NCBI GenBank assembly: GCA_034440235.1
Contig: JAWXBR010000021.1
Coordinates: 1 to 46,420 of the forward strand
Length of the DNA: 46,420 nt
Direction: 5' to 3'
Origin: JAWXBR01 sp034440235
GTDB lineage: Bacteria; Bacteroidota; Ignavibacteria; Kapaibacteriales; Kapaibacteriaceae
Each line of letters begins with the position of its first letter. Within the stretch, counting starts at the first letter, position 1. Below, piece after piece: positions 37,532 through 46,420 of this stretch. Below the pieces are notes generated by a model. The model saw nothing but the letters and a program-made list of their open reading frames with translations, had not been told where the DNA came from and ran no database searches. The position numbers and the translations under genes were made by a program.

Positions 37532-40500
37532 ATGCACCTATTTGATTCCCCGACGTTACAACGTCAGGGGAGCGGGACGCGACTTCAGACCCTATATGGT
37601 CTGTTAGCCACTGTCCTGGTGCTCCTGACCGTGGGCACGTCTACAGGCTGGGCACAAGCCCCAACCCTGGCGACGCAAGCCCCATCGGCTGTTATTTGCG
37701 CGGGTAATACCGCCACATTCGACCTGGTCGCAGATGCGCCAGATCAAATCGTTTACAACGTTGCGAACGTGGCCTATGCAGGTCAAAACGCGGCTCAAGC
37801 AAACGACATCACTGCCGAATTTGGTGATGAAACGGTGTATCATCTGCCTGCAGGTGATATTAACGCAGCCGTTGGTGGTGCGTTTCCGTTTACCTTCTAC
37901 GGTACGACACACGACCTTTCGCAAGAAGGTCTGTACATCGGGTCGAACGGATTCCTCCGTTTCGAAAACTTCAACCCGTTAGATAACATCGAAGCCAATG
38001 AGTTTGGTATTAATGCGCAAGCAATACCAAATGCTGCTGGCCCGAACGATGCCATCTACTTCCTGAATATCGATCTCTTCCCTCAAGCAGGTGAACTGAT
38101 TACGTGGGATTACGACGCTGTTGCCGACGCTATCGTCGTGACATTTACGGGTGTATCGCAGTTCAACGTCAACAACCCTGGTGTGTATCCATACCAACAG
38201 GTAACTGTACAGGTCATTATCTATTCTGACAATGCTGGTGCTAACGCGGGTCAGATCGACGTCAATCTCGAAGACTGGCCAGACCCGATCTACATTCCAA
38301 ATGCTCATACCATTGGTGTAGAAAATAATTGCGGTAACGGTGCAACTGCAGCAGGTGCTCCTGGAGCACACAACCAGACGAACTGGGCGAACGCCGACAA
38401 CGGTTTAGCTCCTCCAGCTAACGGTGTTGCTCAAACCACTTGGGAGTTTACTCTTCCTGGTGCTCCTCCTGTTCAAACATGGAGTGCTCGTCTTGTAATG
38501 GACGGTGGAAACGGTATTCGCGAAACCTATGATGTAAACAGCATTCAGGGTGACGACGTTTTTGCCGGAGTACTTACTGGTGGCGACCCAATTGCGTTAA
38601 CATCCTTCGTATTGTTAACTCCAGACACATACAATTTCTACGCAATTGTGTTGTACCAAAACTGTTACCAGGCGCAAACGGCACTGCTGATGTCGCAGGT
38701 AGTAGTTGATCCACAGCCAATTGCGCAGACTATACAGCCTCTTACAGCGAATTACTGTGAAGGTCCGACCTACAACTTCTCGGCAACACCGCTGAACGCA
38801 TTCACAACGTTCGCGTGGACGATGCCAGGTCTGACTAACGGCGTTCATTATACGCTTGTTCAATCTGGGCTTCAGAATCAAAACGCGGCGTTTACATTCA
38901 TTCCAGGTAGTTTCATTGGTTCGCAAGCTGGAACAAATCGAACTATCAGGGCAACAGAAACTGGACCTGGTCCAGAATTCTGTTCTATGATGAATGACAA
39001 GTTAATAGCCGTTTTCACAACGCCGGCTGGTACGATTAGCACGGGAAGCCCGTACTGCGCTGCCAATACAGGTAGTGTAACGTACAATGACTTCGCGACG
39101 TTCTCCGGCACTGCCACAACGTATGCTTGGTCGATCACGAACCCAGGTACAACTGGTGCAAATATTGTCAACCCAACACAGGCATCGCCTGAGTTGAACA
39201 TTGGTACGTATCTGCAGGCAAGTCTACCTCAGTTGGTGACGCTAAATCTTACGGCCACAAATGGTCCGGCAGGTTTGTGCTCGTTTACAACAAGCACAAC
39301 ATTCACGGTTAATCCGGGAATAACAGCTAAGACCATCACACCGTCACCAACTACATTCTGTACCAACCAAGCAATCACGTTCTCGTTGACAGGCGTTGCT
39401 GGTAACGAATATCAGTGGTTGTTTACAGGTGCGGGCGCGTATTCGGGTCCGGATGCCGCATACCCTGGTGCGTTCGTTCTGAACAAAACCAGTGTGCAGA
39501 TTACGTACTCGGGTGCTGGTGCTTCAACCATTACAGCGAACGAAAGAACGCCGCAGGGTTGTGTACTCGCGCACACGCTTATCATTGCTGTTAGCGCAAC
39601 TCCAGCGCCAACCATTACTGGTAGCAACGTTCCTTGCCAATTCTTGGCATCGCTGGCCGGCCCACCGGCAGTCCAAACTAATCCAACACCACAGCAATAC
39701 GTTTATACAGTTGCAGTGCCAAGTGGTACAAATGGATATCGCTGGACGGTAACAAATGGTGGCGTAATTGTAGCTGTGAACGGCGTGCCGGGTACGTATG
39801 CAAATCCGTATCCATCGGTATCGACCTTCCAGACTGGTGCTTCGAACATTACAGTTCGGTGGCCAATCACTGGTGCCGCGACAGTAACGGTAAGCGAACA
39901 AGGTCCAGCACCTAACTCGTGCGTTGGTACATTTAGCTACCCAGTAACTGTCAACGCTTCACCAACAGGGCCTGACTTTGACATTATTGGACCTGGTCTT
40001 ATCGGAGGAACGCCTCCTTGTCAATTCCAGGCAACAACCGCTACTGCTTACTCAGTAACCGCAGTAGGTGGTGGTCAACACAACATTCAGCTTAACGGCG
40101 GTACGGCGGCAGCGGCTGCTCCGTATCTCATCAGTGTTGGTGGTACGGTTATCTCCGGAACGGGTCCTGGTACATTTGGTTCGGTAACATGGACTTCGCT
40201 AACACCAACAATCGTTGACGATTATTCTTTCGTCCCTTCTGGCTGCACTTCTCGTGAGACGTACAATGTTGTAGTTCAACCACTTCCATCTGCAACCATC
40301 ACTGGTCCAACAGATGTTTGTGGAAACAGTATTCCTTCGTATTCGGCATCAAACCCTCAGAATACAACGTCGTATCAATGGGGATGGGCCAACGACCTTG
40401 CAGGCACAGCCTTTCCGGCAGGTACTGCTGGTGGCGTAATTGCAACTCCATTGGTTCAGACTACTAACGTAACCTTTGGCAATGTTGGTGGCACGTTCTT

Positions 40501-43500
40501 CCTTGGCGTAAGACTAACCGGTCCTGCTCCATCGAACTGCCAACAATTGTTTGTCATGGGCATTACTGTAACACCTCAGCCCTCGACACCTGTGTTTGGT
40601 GCCTTTGTACCAATCACCGTCTGTGACTCAACTTCGTTTGTGTACACCGTTACGGGTACGCTTGGTAACGACATTCGTTTGAATGTTGTTGGCGGTAGGT
40701 TCACAGCTCCGTCGGCTGGAACGAGCATTGCATTCCCAGCAACTGGTGCTGCTCAGAACTTCACTGTTGAATGGATTAACTCCTTTAACGGTGGAACTGG
40801 TTTTGTAACAGCAACGCAATACACGACGGGCGTTCCTTCGTGCACAAGTGCAGTCGCAACATCTCCAACAATCACAATCATTCGTCAGCCAAACACAACA
40901 GTGGTTGGTCCGAGCCCAGTATGCGGTAACGACCAAAACGTTGTGTACACGGCTTCGAATCCTCAGTTCATCAACACGTATCTATGGGGTTGGGCAAACG
41001 ACGCTATAGGTACGGGCTTCCCTGGTGGTCCTGCTGCCGGTCCGTTCGACGGTGCAATTGTTAACCCTTCTGTCACTGTCGATATGGCGAACGTAGCTGG
41101 TACGTACTTCCTGACAGTTGAGGTTATAAACACAACTGGTTTTGCAAACTGTAGAAAGATCTTTACGAAGACGATCGTACTGAATGCTCAACCGGCTACG
41201 CCAGTGATTGTAAACAATCGCGTGTTTCCAATCTGCGACAGCACAAACAGTGCAGTACCTGACTACGAAATCACTGTAGTAGCAAATCCTCTCGACACGG
41301 TTGTAATTACTGTTACTGGTGGTTACTTCCCTTGGTCTTCGCTTGTACCGGGCAATCCACCTAACTCCTCAGTTGTAAGAGTGCCTGCAGGCTCTGTTCC
41401 TCCAGGCTCAGATTTACCAGTATTCTGGGCAATGGGCGGTGGCGGTGGTGTAGGTACAATTTCTGCTTACATCGTTACCAACACTATTCCTCAGTGCTCG
41501 AGCCTTGTTGGTACAATGGCTCCATCGCAGGTCGTAGATCCACTTCCTGCCTACCCAACCGTAGCAATTACTCCAGATCCACCGGGATACTGTACTGATG
41601 CGGTTCCGGTTAATTTCAACCTGTTTAACACGGGTGCCTACCCAGGCGCTCCAAACCAATACACAGTCGTCTGGACATGGCCTTCGCCGGCTGGTGGCAC
41701 GACTCCAGGTGGCTTCGCTGGTGCACCAAATGATCCGGTCGTCAATGAGTTTGTTAACGAACAATACGTCGTTACCAATTGGACGGCCACTCCTTTTGTT
41801 GGCTTTACAACCACATTCAACATCAGTATTACAAATGGTGTGACAGGTTGTAGCCGTGACAACGATTACACAGTGGTTGTTCAGCCACGTCCGAACCCAA
41901 TCATTAGCGGCCCGATAACAGCTTGCCAAGAGCCTACCGACCCAGTCGGTGCGGCAGCAGGTACAACGTTTGTTAACCCACGTTACACGTACTCGACGCC
42001 ACAAGTTGCTGGCAACTACTATAACTGGTCTATCACAGACGGTTACATTGTTGCTTACTCAGTAACTGGTCCTGGCGGTCCGTGGATTCAAACGGTTGCT
42101 ACGTCTACGATGCCTGGTGGATCTCCGATCTTAAACGCTTCGGCAGTTCAGGTTGTATTCTATGGTCCAACACCAGGTTCTGTAAAGGTTGCCGAAATCA
42201 CGGCTCCGACATCGCCTCCTGGTTGCCAAACAACCACGGCTGACTATGCAGTTACGCTAGATCCGCTGACACCGTGGATACTAATTGATCTAAACTCGCC
42301 ATCGGGTGTGTGTTTTAACGATCCGATTCTCGTTGATCAGGACGATTCAGACATTGGTCACACGTATCAGCTTCAAATCAGCACAAACGGTGGTGCTACG
42401 TTTGCGAACGTTACGGCTGCTACACCAACACCATCGCAAGCTGGTACGGGTGCTGGACTTTCGTGGACTGTACCGACAGGTTTAGGTACACAAGCGGTTG
42501 CTCCTGGCTTCTATGACTTCCGCTCTGTAGCGACATCGCCTGCGGGTTGCTTGTCGTACACAGGTGATGTTACGATTGAAGTGGTTCCGAACCCAGACAC
42601 AATTCCTATGTCGCCGCTCACAGACACGATCTGTGATACGTCGCCTGGAATTCCGTTTACTGTTGGACCAACCGTACAAGACTTTGTGTTCTATACTCTA
42701 GAGCGCGAAGGACCTGTAGGTGTTTGGACTAGCGAAGACACGTTCTTCTACTTTGGTGGCGCTCCTGCTACAGACGTACTTACAGATATCTCAAATCCTC
42801 CTGGTGCAGCAGCTCCAGCGGGCATCGTCTATAACTACCGCGTAGTTGCGGTTGCCCTCTTCACGAATTGTTCAACAATCCTTGACACTTCGGTGATCAC
42901 AGTTGTTGATCCTTGTGTACCGGTAATCGGCGCTGTTAACACACCTCCAGGCTACAACCTCGACGAGGTTTGTATCTACGGTGGATTCGAAGAGCACCTT
43001 GTAACGTATCAGCTTGCACCAACGCCATGCTTCACCAATACACCGGGCGCCACTCTTAACTGGTACACATCAGCACCTCCTGGTTCGCTGGTAACGGGTG
43101 CGGTCCGCGAACAAGGTGGCGACACGGCAGTTGTTGAATGGTATACAACAGGCGGAACGCAGTTCGGTATTGTAAATGTTGACTTAACACTTCCTGCTGC
43201 CTTCGGTGGTTGTGTTTCTTCAGCCGCAATGCAGGTTCGTGTTTATCCTCTTCCTGTACCGAACATTCACACGGGGCCTGCACAGGTTTGTCAGAACCAA
43301 CAAGATGTTCAGTACACAGCTACACTTGAAGCTGGTGATACATATATGTGGCAAGTTGTTGGCGGCCTTATCGATCAGCCAGTAGGCGCGACCGGTGCAG
43401 GCACGACGCTTAGCCCATCTACGTACACTGCTGTCAACGCCAACGTCATTCGTATTGACTGGCTCGACCAGGCAAACCCAAGTGCAACGATTACACTTAC

Positions 43501-46420
43501 ACAGACAACACCAGTTGGCTGCTTGAACCGCACAACTCGTACGATTGTGGTGAATCCAACACCAACGCCGTCGATCAACGGTCCAGCTGCTCCTTGTGGA
43601 CTTGAAGTTGTAACGTATACAACACAAAACAACGCTCCGAACAACTCATATCAGTGGTCGATCCAATCGGGTCCTGGTACGATTCAAAGTGGCGCAACAA
43701 CCAACAGCATCCAGTTCCTAACTGGTGCAGCTGGTACTTCGACCGTGCTTCGTGTTGCAGAAACGATTCTCGCAACTGGTTGCTCGAAGAACAACGACTT
43801 CACAATCAACCCAGTTCTCAAGCCGACGCCAGTTATCACACGTACATCGCCACTTCCTGGCAACGTGGGTAACGCATGTTTGACCACAGCAATGGTTTAC
43901 TCGACAGCTAGCGTTGTTGGTAACTCGCGCTTGTGGACAATCGTTGGTGGATCGATATCGGGTTTAAATTCAGGTACATCGGTTAACGTTACCTGGAATG
44001 TTCTTGGTAATCAGTCGCTGACAGTTGCTGAATGGGTGAACGCATCGCAGTGTACAACAACTGTTACGCAACAGGTTGTTGTCGAAGCCATCCCATCACC
44101 ATCAATCACAGGTCCGGTACTTGTTTGCGGTTCGACTTCAAGCAACTACTCGACTCCACTTGTAGCTGGCCACACATATGTGTGGAGCCTTACAAACGCT
44201 GCACATGGTGCGTTCGTCGGTTCGACAACATCGAACTCGTCGACAATCCTGTGGAACAACCCAGCGCCAGGCGCAACGTTCGTTGCACAGGTTAATGTTG
44301 TAGAAACTGCAACACTAGCTGGCTGCTCGAACTCTGCACTTCTTGGTGTAACGGTTCATCGTCAACCAACGGTACCAGTTATCACACGCACATCACCTGC
44401 TGGCAACGCCAACCAGGCTTGTACAAGTGATAACATCACGTACTCGGTTACAAACAATGCGGGCTCGACATTCCTCTGGAACGTAACGGGTGGTAACATC
44501 CAAAGCGGACAGGGCACATCGTCGGTTGTAGTTGAATGGACTGCTGCTGGTAACGGCACGGTTACACTTACAGAAACAACAACTGCTAACACAGCATGCT
44601 TCGCAACAGGTACGCTGAACGTAACAGTTGAGCAAAAGCCAACACCAACCGTAACGGGTCCGACACTTGTTTGCGGTTCTACAACCCAGACATACTCGAC
44701 ACCTGCTGTTCTTGGCGATACATATCTCTGGACGATTGGAAATGCAGCACACGGCACAATCACTTCGTCGGCAACGACGAACTCGATTAACGTGCTTTGG
44801 AACAACCCAACACCAGGAAGCACATTCAGCGCCCTTCTAACTGTTGTCGAAACAACAGGCACAGGTAACTGCACGGGCACTGCCAACGCAACGGTTGTAA
44901 TTCATCGTCAACCAACGGTACCAGTTATTACTCGCACATCACCTGCTGGCAATGCCAACCAGGCTTGTACAAGTGACAACATCACGTACTCGGTTACGAA
45001 CAATGCGGGCTCGACCTACCTCTGGAACGTAACGGGTGGTAACATCCAAAGCGGACAGGGCACATCGTCGACTGTCATTGAATGGACAGCTGCTGGTAAC
45101 GGCACAGTAACGCTAACCGAAACAACAACTGGTAACACAGCTTGCTTCGCGACAGCAACACTGAACGTAACTGTAGAAGACAAGCCAGCACCAACAGTAA
45201 CGGGTCCGACAGTTGTTTGCGGCAACGCAATCAGCACGTACTCGACACCAGCGGTTGCAGGTACAACATATCAGTGGACAATTGCTAACGCAGCACACGG
45301 AACGATTACTTCGTCGGCAACGACGAATTCGATTAACGTGACATGGAACAACCCAGTAGCAGGATCGACATTCACAGCTACGGTAACAGTTGTTCAAACC
45401 ACGCTTTCGGGTAATTGCACAGGCACTGCCAATGCAACAGTCATCGTTCATCGTCAACCAACAGTACCAGTTATCACACGCACATCACCTGCTGGCAACG
45501 CCAACCAGGCTTGTACAAGTGACAACATCACGTACTCGGTTACGAACAATGCAGGCTCGACCTACCTCTGGAACGTAACGGGTGGCAACATCCAAAGCGG
45601 ACAGGGCACATCGTCGGTTGTCATTGAATGGACAGTTGCTGGTACGAACACAGTTACGCTGACAGAAACAACTACAGCAAACACGCTTTGTACGGCAATG
45701 GCTACACTAAACGTCGCTGTTGAAAACAAGCCAACACCTACAGTAACAGGTCCGGCAGTTGTCTGCGGTAACGCAACAAGCAACTACTCGTCACCAGCTG
45801 TTGCAGGTGATACATATCTATGGTCGATTGGAAACGCTGCTCATGGAACGATCACATCGTCCACGACAACGAATGCAATCACTATCATGTGGAACAACCC
45901 AGCACCGGCAACAACGTTCGCAGCTACTGTGACTGTTGTACAAACAACACCTAGCGGTAACTGCACGGGAACAGCAAACATCTCTGTTACTGTTCATCGT
46001 CAGCCAACAGTACCGGTTATCACACGCACATCACCTGCAGGCAACGTTGCTCAGGCTTGTACAAGCGATAACATCACGTACTCGGTTACAAACAACGCTG
46101 GTTCTACCTACACATGGGCAGTCACTGGCGGTAACATCGTCAGCGGACAAAGCACATCGTCTGTTGTAATTCAATGGACAGTAGCTGGCAACAACACGCT
46201 AACGGTAACAGAAACAACAACTGGCAACACGGCATGTACGGCAATGGCTACACAAAACGTAGCAGTCGAAGCCGATCCTGTACCAACTATCACGGGTCCT
46301 GCAGTCGTCTGCGGAAACCAGACAGCTACGTACTCGACACCAGCAGTTGCGGGTAATACATATGCATGGACGATTGGTAATGCTGCTCATGGAACGATCA
46401 CATCGTCCACGACAACAAAC
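37532..46420 (+). CDS. Giant secreted PKD-like repeat surface protein, 3'-truncated by window edge
   Basis: The frame is open from ATG 37532 to the last base: 2963 codons without a stop. A signal peptide with a long n-region (core LYGLLATVLVLLTVGTSTGWA) is probably cleaved near residue 41. The N-terminal domain (to about residue 300) contains GSNGFLRF near residue 137, a motif of surface proteins in this phylum. The rest is a chain of beta-sandwich repeats of roughly 90 residues of PKD-like type, rich in Thr, Asn, Ala, Gly and Val. Each has a conserved early Cys (VCG...YS), a YxW core (TYLWTI, SYQWSI) and often a late Cys (NCTGTA, ACFATG), perhaps a disulfide pair. From about 43815 the repeats become nearly identical 182-residue modules. 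A T9SS sorting or gliding-motility C-terminal domain beyond the window is expected but not seen. It is probably an adhesin or surface-layer/stalk protein. Confidence 0.88.
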   Translation, partial: MHLFDSPTLQRQGSGTRLQTLYGLLATVLVLLTVGTSTGWAQAPTLATQAPSAVICAGNTATFDLVADAPDQIVYNVANVAYAGQNAAQANDITAEFGDETVYHLPAGDINAAVGGAFPFTFYGTTHDLSQEGLYIGSNGFLRFENFNPLDNIEANEFGINAQAIPNAAGPNDAIYFLNIDLFPQAGELITWDYDAVADAIVVTFTGVSQFNVNNPGVYPYQQVTVQVIIYSDNAGANAGQIDVNLEDWPDPIYIPNAHTIGVENNCGNGATAAGAPGAHNQTNWANADNGLAPPANGVAQTTWEFTLPGAPPVQTWSARLVMDGGNGIRETYDVNSIQGDDVFAGVLTGGDPIALTSFVLLTPDTYNFYAIVLYQNCYQAQTALLMSQVVVDPQPIAQTIQPLTANYCEGPTYNFSATPLNAFTTFAWTMPGLTNGVHYTLVQSGLQNQNAAFTFIPGSFIGSQAGTNRTIRATETGPGPEFCSMMNDKLIAVFTTPAGTISTGSPYCAANTGSVTYNDFATFSGTATTYAWSITNPGTTGANIVNPTQASPELNIGTYLQASLPQLVTLNLTATNGPAGLCSFTTSTTFTVNPGITAKTITPSPTTFCTNQAITFSLTGVAGNEYQWLFTGAGAYSGPDAAYPGAFVLNKTSVQITYSGAGASTITANERTPQGCVLAHTLIIAVSATPAPTITGSNVPCQFLASLAGPPAVQTNPTPQQYVYTVAVPSGTNGYRWTVTNGGVIVAVNGVPGTYANPYPSVSTFQTGASNITVRWPITGAATVTVSEQGPAPNSCVGTFSYPVTVNASPTGPDFDIIGPGLIGGTPPCQFQATTATAYSVTAVGGGQHNIQLNGGTAAAAAPYLISVGGTVISGTGPGTFGSVTWTSLTPTIVDDYSFVPSGCTSRETYNVVVQPLPSATITGPTDVCGNSIPSYSASNPQNTTSYQWGWANDLAGTAFPAGTAGGVIATPLVQTTNVTFGNVGGTFFLGVRLTGPAPSNCQQLFVMGITVTPQPSTPVFGAFVPITVCDSTSFVYTVTGTLGNDIRLNVVGGRFTAPSAGTSIAFPATGAAQNFTVEWINSFNGGTGFVTATQYTTGVPSCTSAVATSPTITIIRQPNTTVVGPSPVCGNDQNVVYTASNPQFINTYLWGWANDAIGTGFPGGPAAGPFDGAIVNPSVTVDMANVAGTYFLTVEVINTTGFANCRKIFTKTIVLNAQPATPVIVNNRVFPICDSTNSAVPDYEITVVANPLDTVVITVTGGYFPWSSLVPGNPPNSSVVRVPAGSVPPGSDLPVFWAMGGGGGVGTISAYIVTNTIPQCSSLVGTMAPSQVVDPLPAYPTVAITPDPPGYCTDAVPVNFNLFNTGAYPGAPNQYTVVWTWPSPAGGTTPGGFAGAPNDPVVNEFVNEQYVVTNWTATPFVGFTTTFNISITNGVTGCSRDNDYTVVVQPRPNPIISGPITACQEPTDPVGAAAGTTFVNPRYTYSTPQVAGNYYNWSITDGYIVAYSVTGPGGPWIQTVATSTMPGGSPILNASAVQVVFYGPTPGSVKVAEITAPTSPPGCQTTTADYAVTLDPLTPWILIDLNSPSGVCFNDPILVDQDDSDIGHTYQLQISTNGGATFANVTAATPTPSQAGTGAGLSWTVPTGLGTQAVAPGFYDFRSVATSPAGCLSYTGDVTIEVVPNPDTIPMSPLTDTICDTSPGIPFTVGPTVQDFVFYTLEREGPVGVWTSEDTFFYFGGAPATDVLTDISNPPGAAAPAGIVYNYRVVAVALFTNCSTILDTSVITVVDPCVPVIGAVNTPPGYNLDEVCIYGGFEEHLVTYQLAPTPCFTNTPGATLNWYTSAPPGSLVTGAVREQGGDTAVVEWYTTGGTQFGIVNVDLTLPAAFGGCVSSAAMQVRVYPLPVPNIHTGPAQVCQNQQDVQYTATLEAGDTYMWQVVGGLIDQPVGATGAGTTLSPSTYTAVNANVIRIDWLDQANPSATITLTQTTPVGCLNRTTRTIVVNPTPTPSINGPAAPCGLEVVTYTTQNNAPNNSYQWSIQSGPGTIQSGATTNSIQFLTGAAGTSTVLRVAETILATGCSKNNDFTINPVLKPTPVITRTSPLPGNVGNACLTTAMVYSTASVVGNSRLWTIVGGSISGLNSGTSVNVTWNVLGNQSLTVAEWVNASQCTTTVTQQVVVEAIPSPSITGPVLVCGSTSSNYSTPLVAGHTYVWSLTNAAHGAFVGSTTSNSSTILWNNPAPGATFVAQVNVVETATLAGCSNSALLGVTVHRQPTVPVITRTSPAGNANQACTSDNITYSVTNNAGSTFLWNVTGGNIQSGQGTSSVVVEWTAAGNGTVTLTETTTANTACFATGTLNVTVEQKPTPTVTGPTLVCGSTTQTYSTPAVLGDTYLWTIGNAAHGTITSSATTNSINVLWNNPTPGSTFSALLTVVETTGTGNCTGTANATVVIHRQPTVPVITRTSPAGNANQACTSDNITYSVTNNAGSTYLWNVTGGNIQSGQGTSSTVIEWTAAGNGTVTLTETTTGNTACFATATLNVTVEDKPAPTVTGPTVVCGNAISTYSTPAVAGTTYQWTIANAAHGTITSSATTNSINVTWNNPVAGSTFTATVTVVQTTLSGNCTGTANATVIVHRQPTVPVITRTSPAGNANQACTSDNITYSVTNNAGSTYLWNVTGGNIQSGQGTSSVVIEWTVAGTNTVTLTETTTANTLCTAMATLNVAVENKPTPTVTGPAVVCGNATSNYSSPAVAGDTYLWSIGNAAHGTITSSTTTNAITIMWNNPAPATTFAATVTVVQTTPSGNCTGTANISVTVHRQPTVPVITRTSPAGNVAQACTSDNITYSVTNNAGSTYTWAVTGGNIVSGQSTSSVVIQWTVAGNNTLTVTETTTGNTACTAMATQNVAVEADPVPTITGPAVVCGNQTATYSTPAVAGNTYAWTIGNAAHGTITSSTTTN
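43815..46420 (+). repeat. Tandem array of 546-bp (182-residue) modules
   Basis: Modules begin at about 43815 (diverged), 44361, 44907, 45453 and 45999 (cut by the window end). Two independent anchors, QPTVPVITRTSP and the mid-module GTAACGGGTCC-type site (44105, 44651, 45197, 45743, 46289), both recur at exactly 546 bp. No insertion or deletion has therefore accumulated between copies. Each module contains two PKD-like domains of about 91 residues (type A: HRQPTVPVITRTSPAGN; type B: TVTGP.VVCGN). Copies 2-4 are highly similar at DNA level; copy 1 of the set, at 43815, is clearly older. Confidence 0.9.

Noticed and set aside
44362..44886. Long minus-strand frames opposite the giant gene (for example 174 codons here; also 45016-45237 and 45562-45783)
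   Set aside because: They recur at the module period and are the antisense of conserved Thr/Asn/Val-rich codons. They have no ribosome sites, and the plus-strand frame is continuous for 2963 codons.
43815..46420. CRISPR-like periodic repeats
   Set aside because: The period is 546 bp, a multiple of three, and lies inside one open frame with conserved protein domains. There are no short spacers.

Overview
The window is chromosomal DNA from a bacterium of the Bacteroidota/Chlorobiota/Ignavibacteria/Kapabacteria assemblage. The grounds are two secreted subtilases ending in type IX secretion (T9SS) sorting-like domains, a giant PKD-like surface protein, OmpA-like envelope proteins, and an F-type ATP synthase operon that lacks the beta and epsilon genes. 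A Kapabacteria-like lineage is my best guess, but that is inference. Genes are tightly packed, with many ATGA, TAATG or TGATG start/stop overlaps. I see no rRNA, tRNA, insertion sequence, prophage or CRISPR array.

Left part (1-6.4 kb): the end of a tandem OmpA-like protein and a class V PLP enzyme run rightward. They meet a leftward run of dnaX, tatD (fused in frame to an outer-membrane-barrel-like protein), upp and a 67-residue protein with a near-perfect Shine-Dalgarno. Next (6.4-13.9 kb), two tandem paralogous secreted subtilases are translationally coupled to a crotonase-family enzyme. They are followed by an envelope protein whose signal-peptide n-region is a 15-bp, six-copy minisatellite. 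Then (13.9-21.5 kb) come clpC, a convergent lipoprotein and VWA-protein pair, a family-4 uracil-DNA glycosylase, ddl and a PfkB sugar/nucleoside kinase.

ATP synthase region (21.5-29.4 kb): a secreted protein of unknown function, then atpZ-like, an AtpI-like four-helix protein, atpB, atpE, atpF, atpH, atpA, an inserted hldD (ADP-heptose epimerase) and atpG. Right part (29.4-37 kb): two unknown membrane-associated proteins, a DUF6544-like protein, radA, an ECF sigma factor with a one-helix partner (possible anti-sigma), an unknown 404-residue protein and obgE. The obgE start codon sits in the last copy of a 32-bp triplication. After a 0.5-kb leader, a giant secreted protein (at least 2963 codons, running off the window) ends in modules of exactly 182 residues.

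The most unusual signal is an octamer, AGCCCCTT/AAGGGGCT. It occurs 14 times by hand count between 6.6 and 37 kb, on both strands and in all three codon frames, always inside genes. About one is expected by chance, and none lies in the giant gene. Several copies have a second degenerate copy one helical turn away. This looks like a DNA-level signal (uptake sequence, Chi-like or other genome-wide motif) rather than a protein motif.
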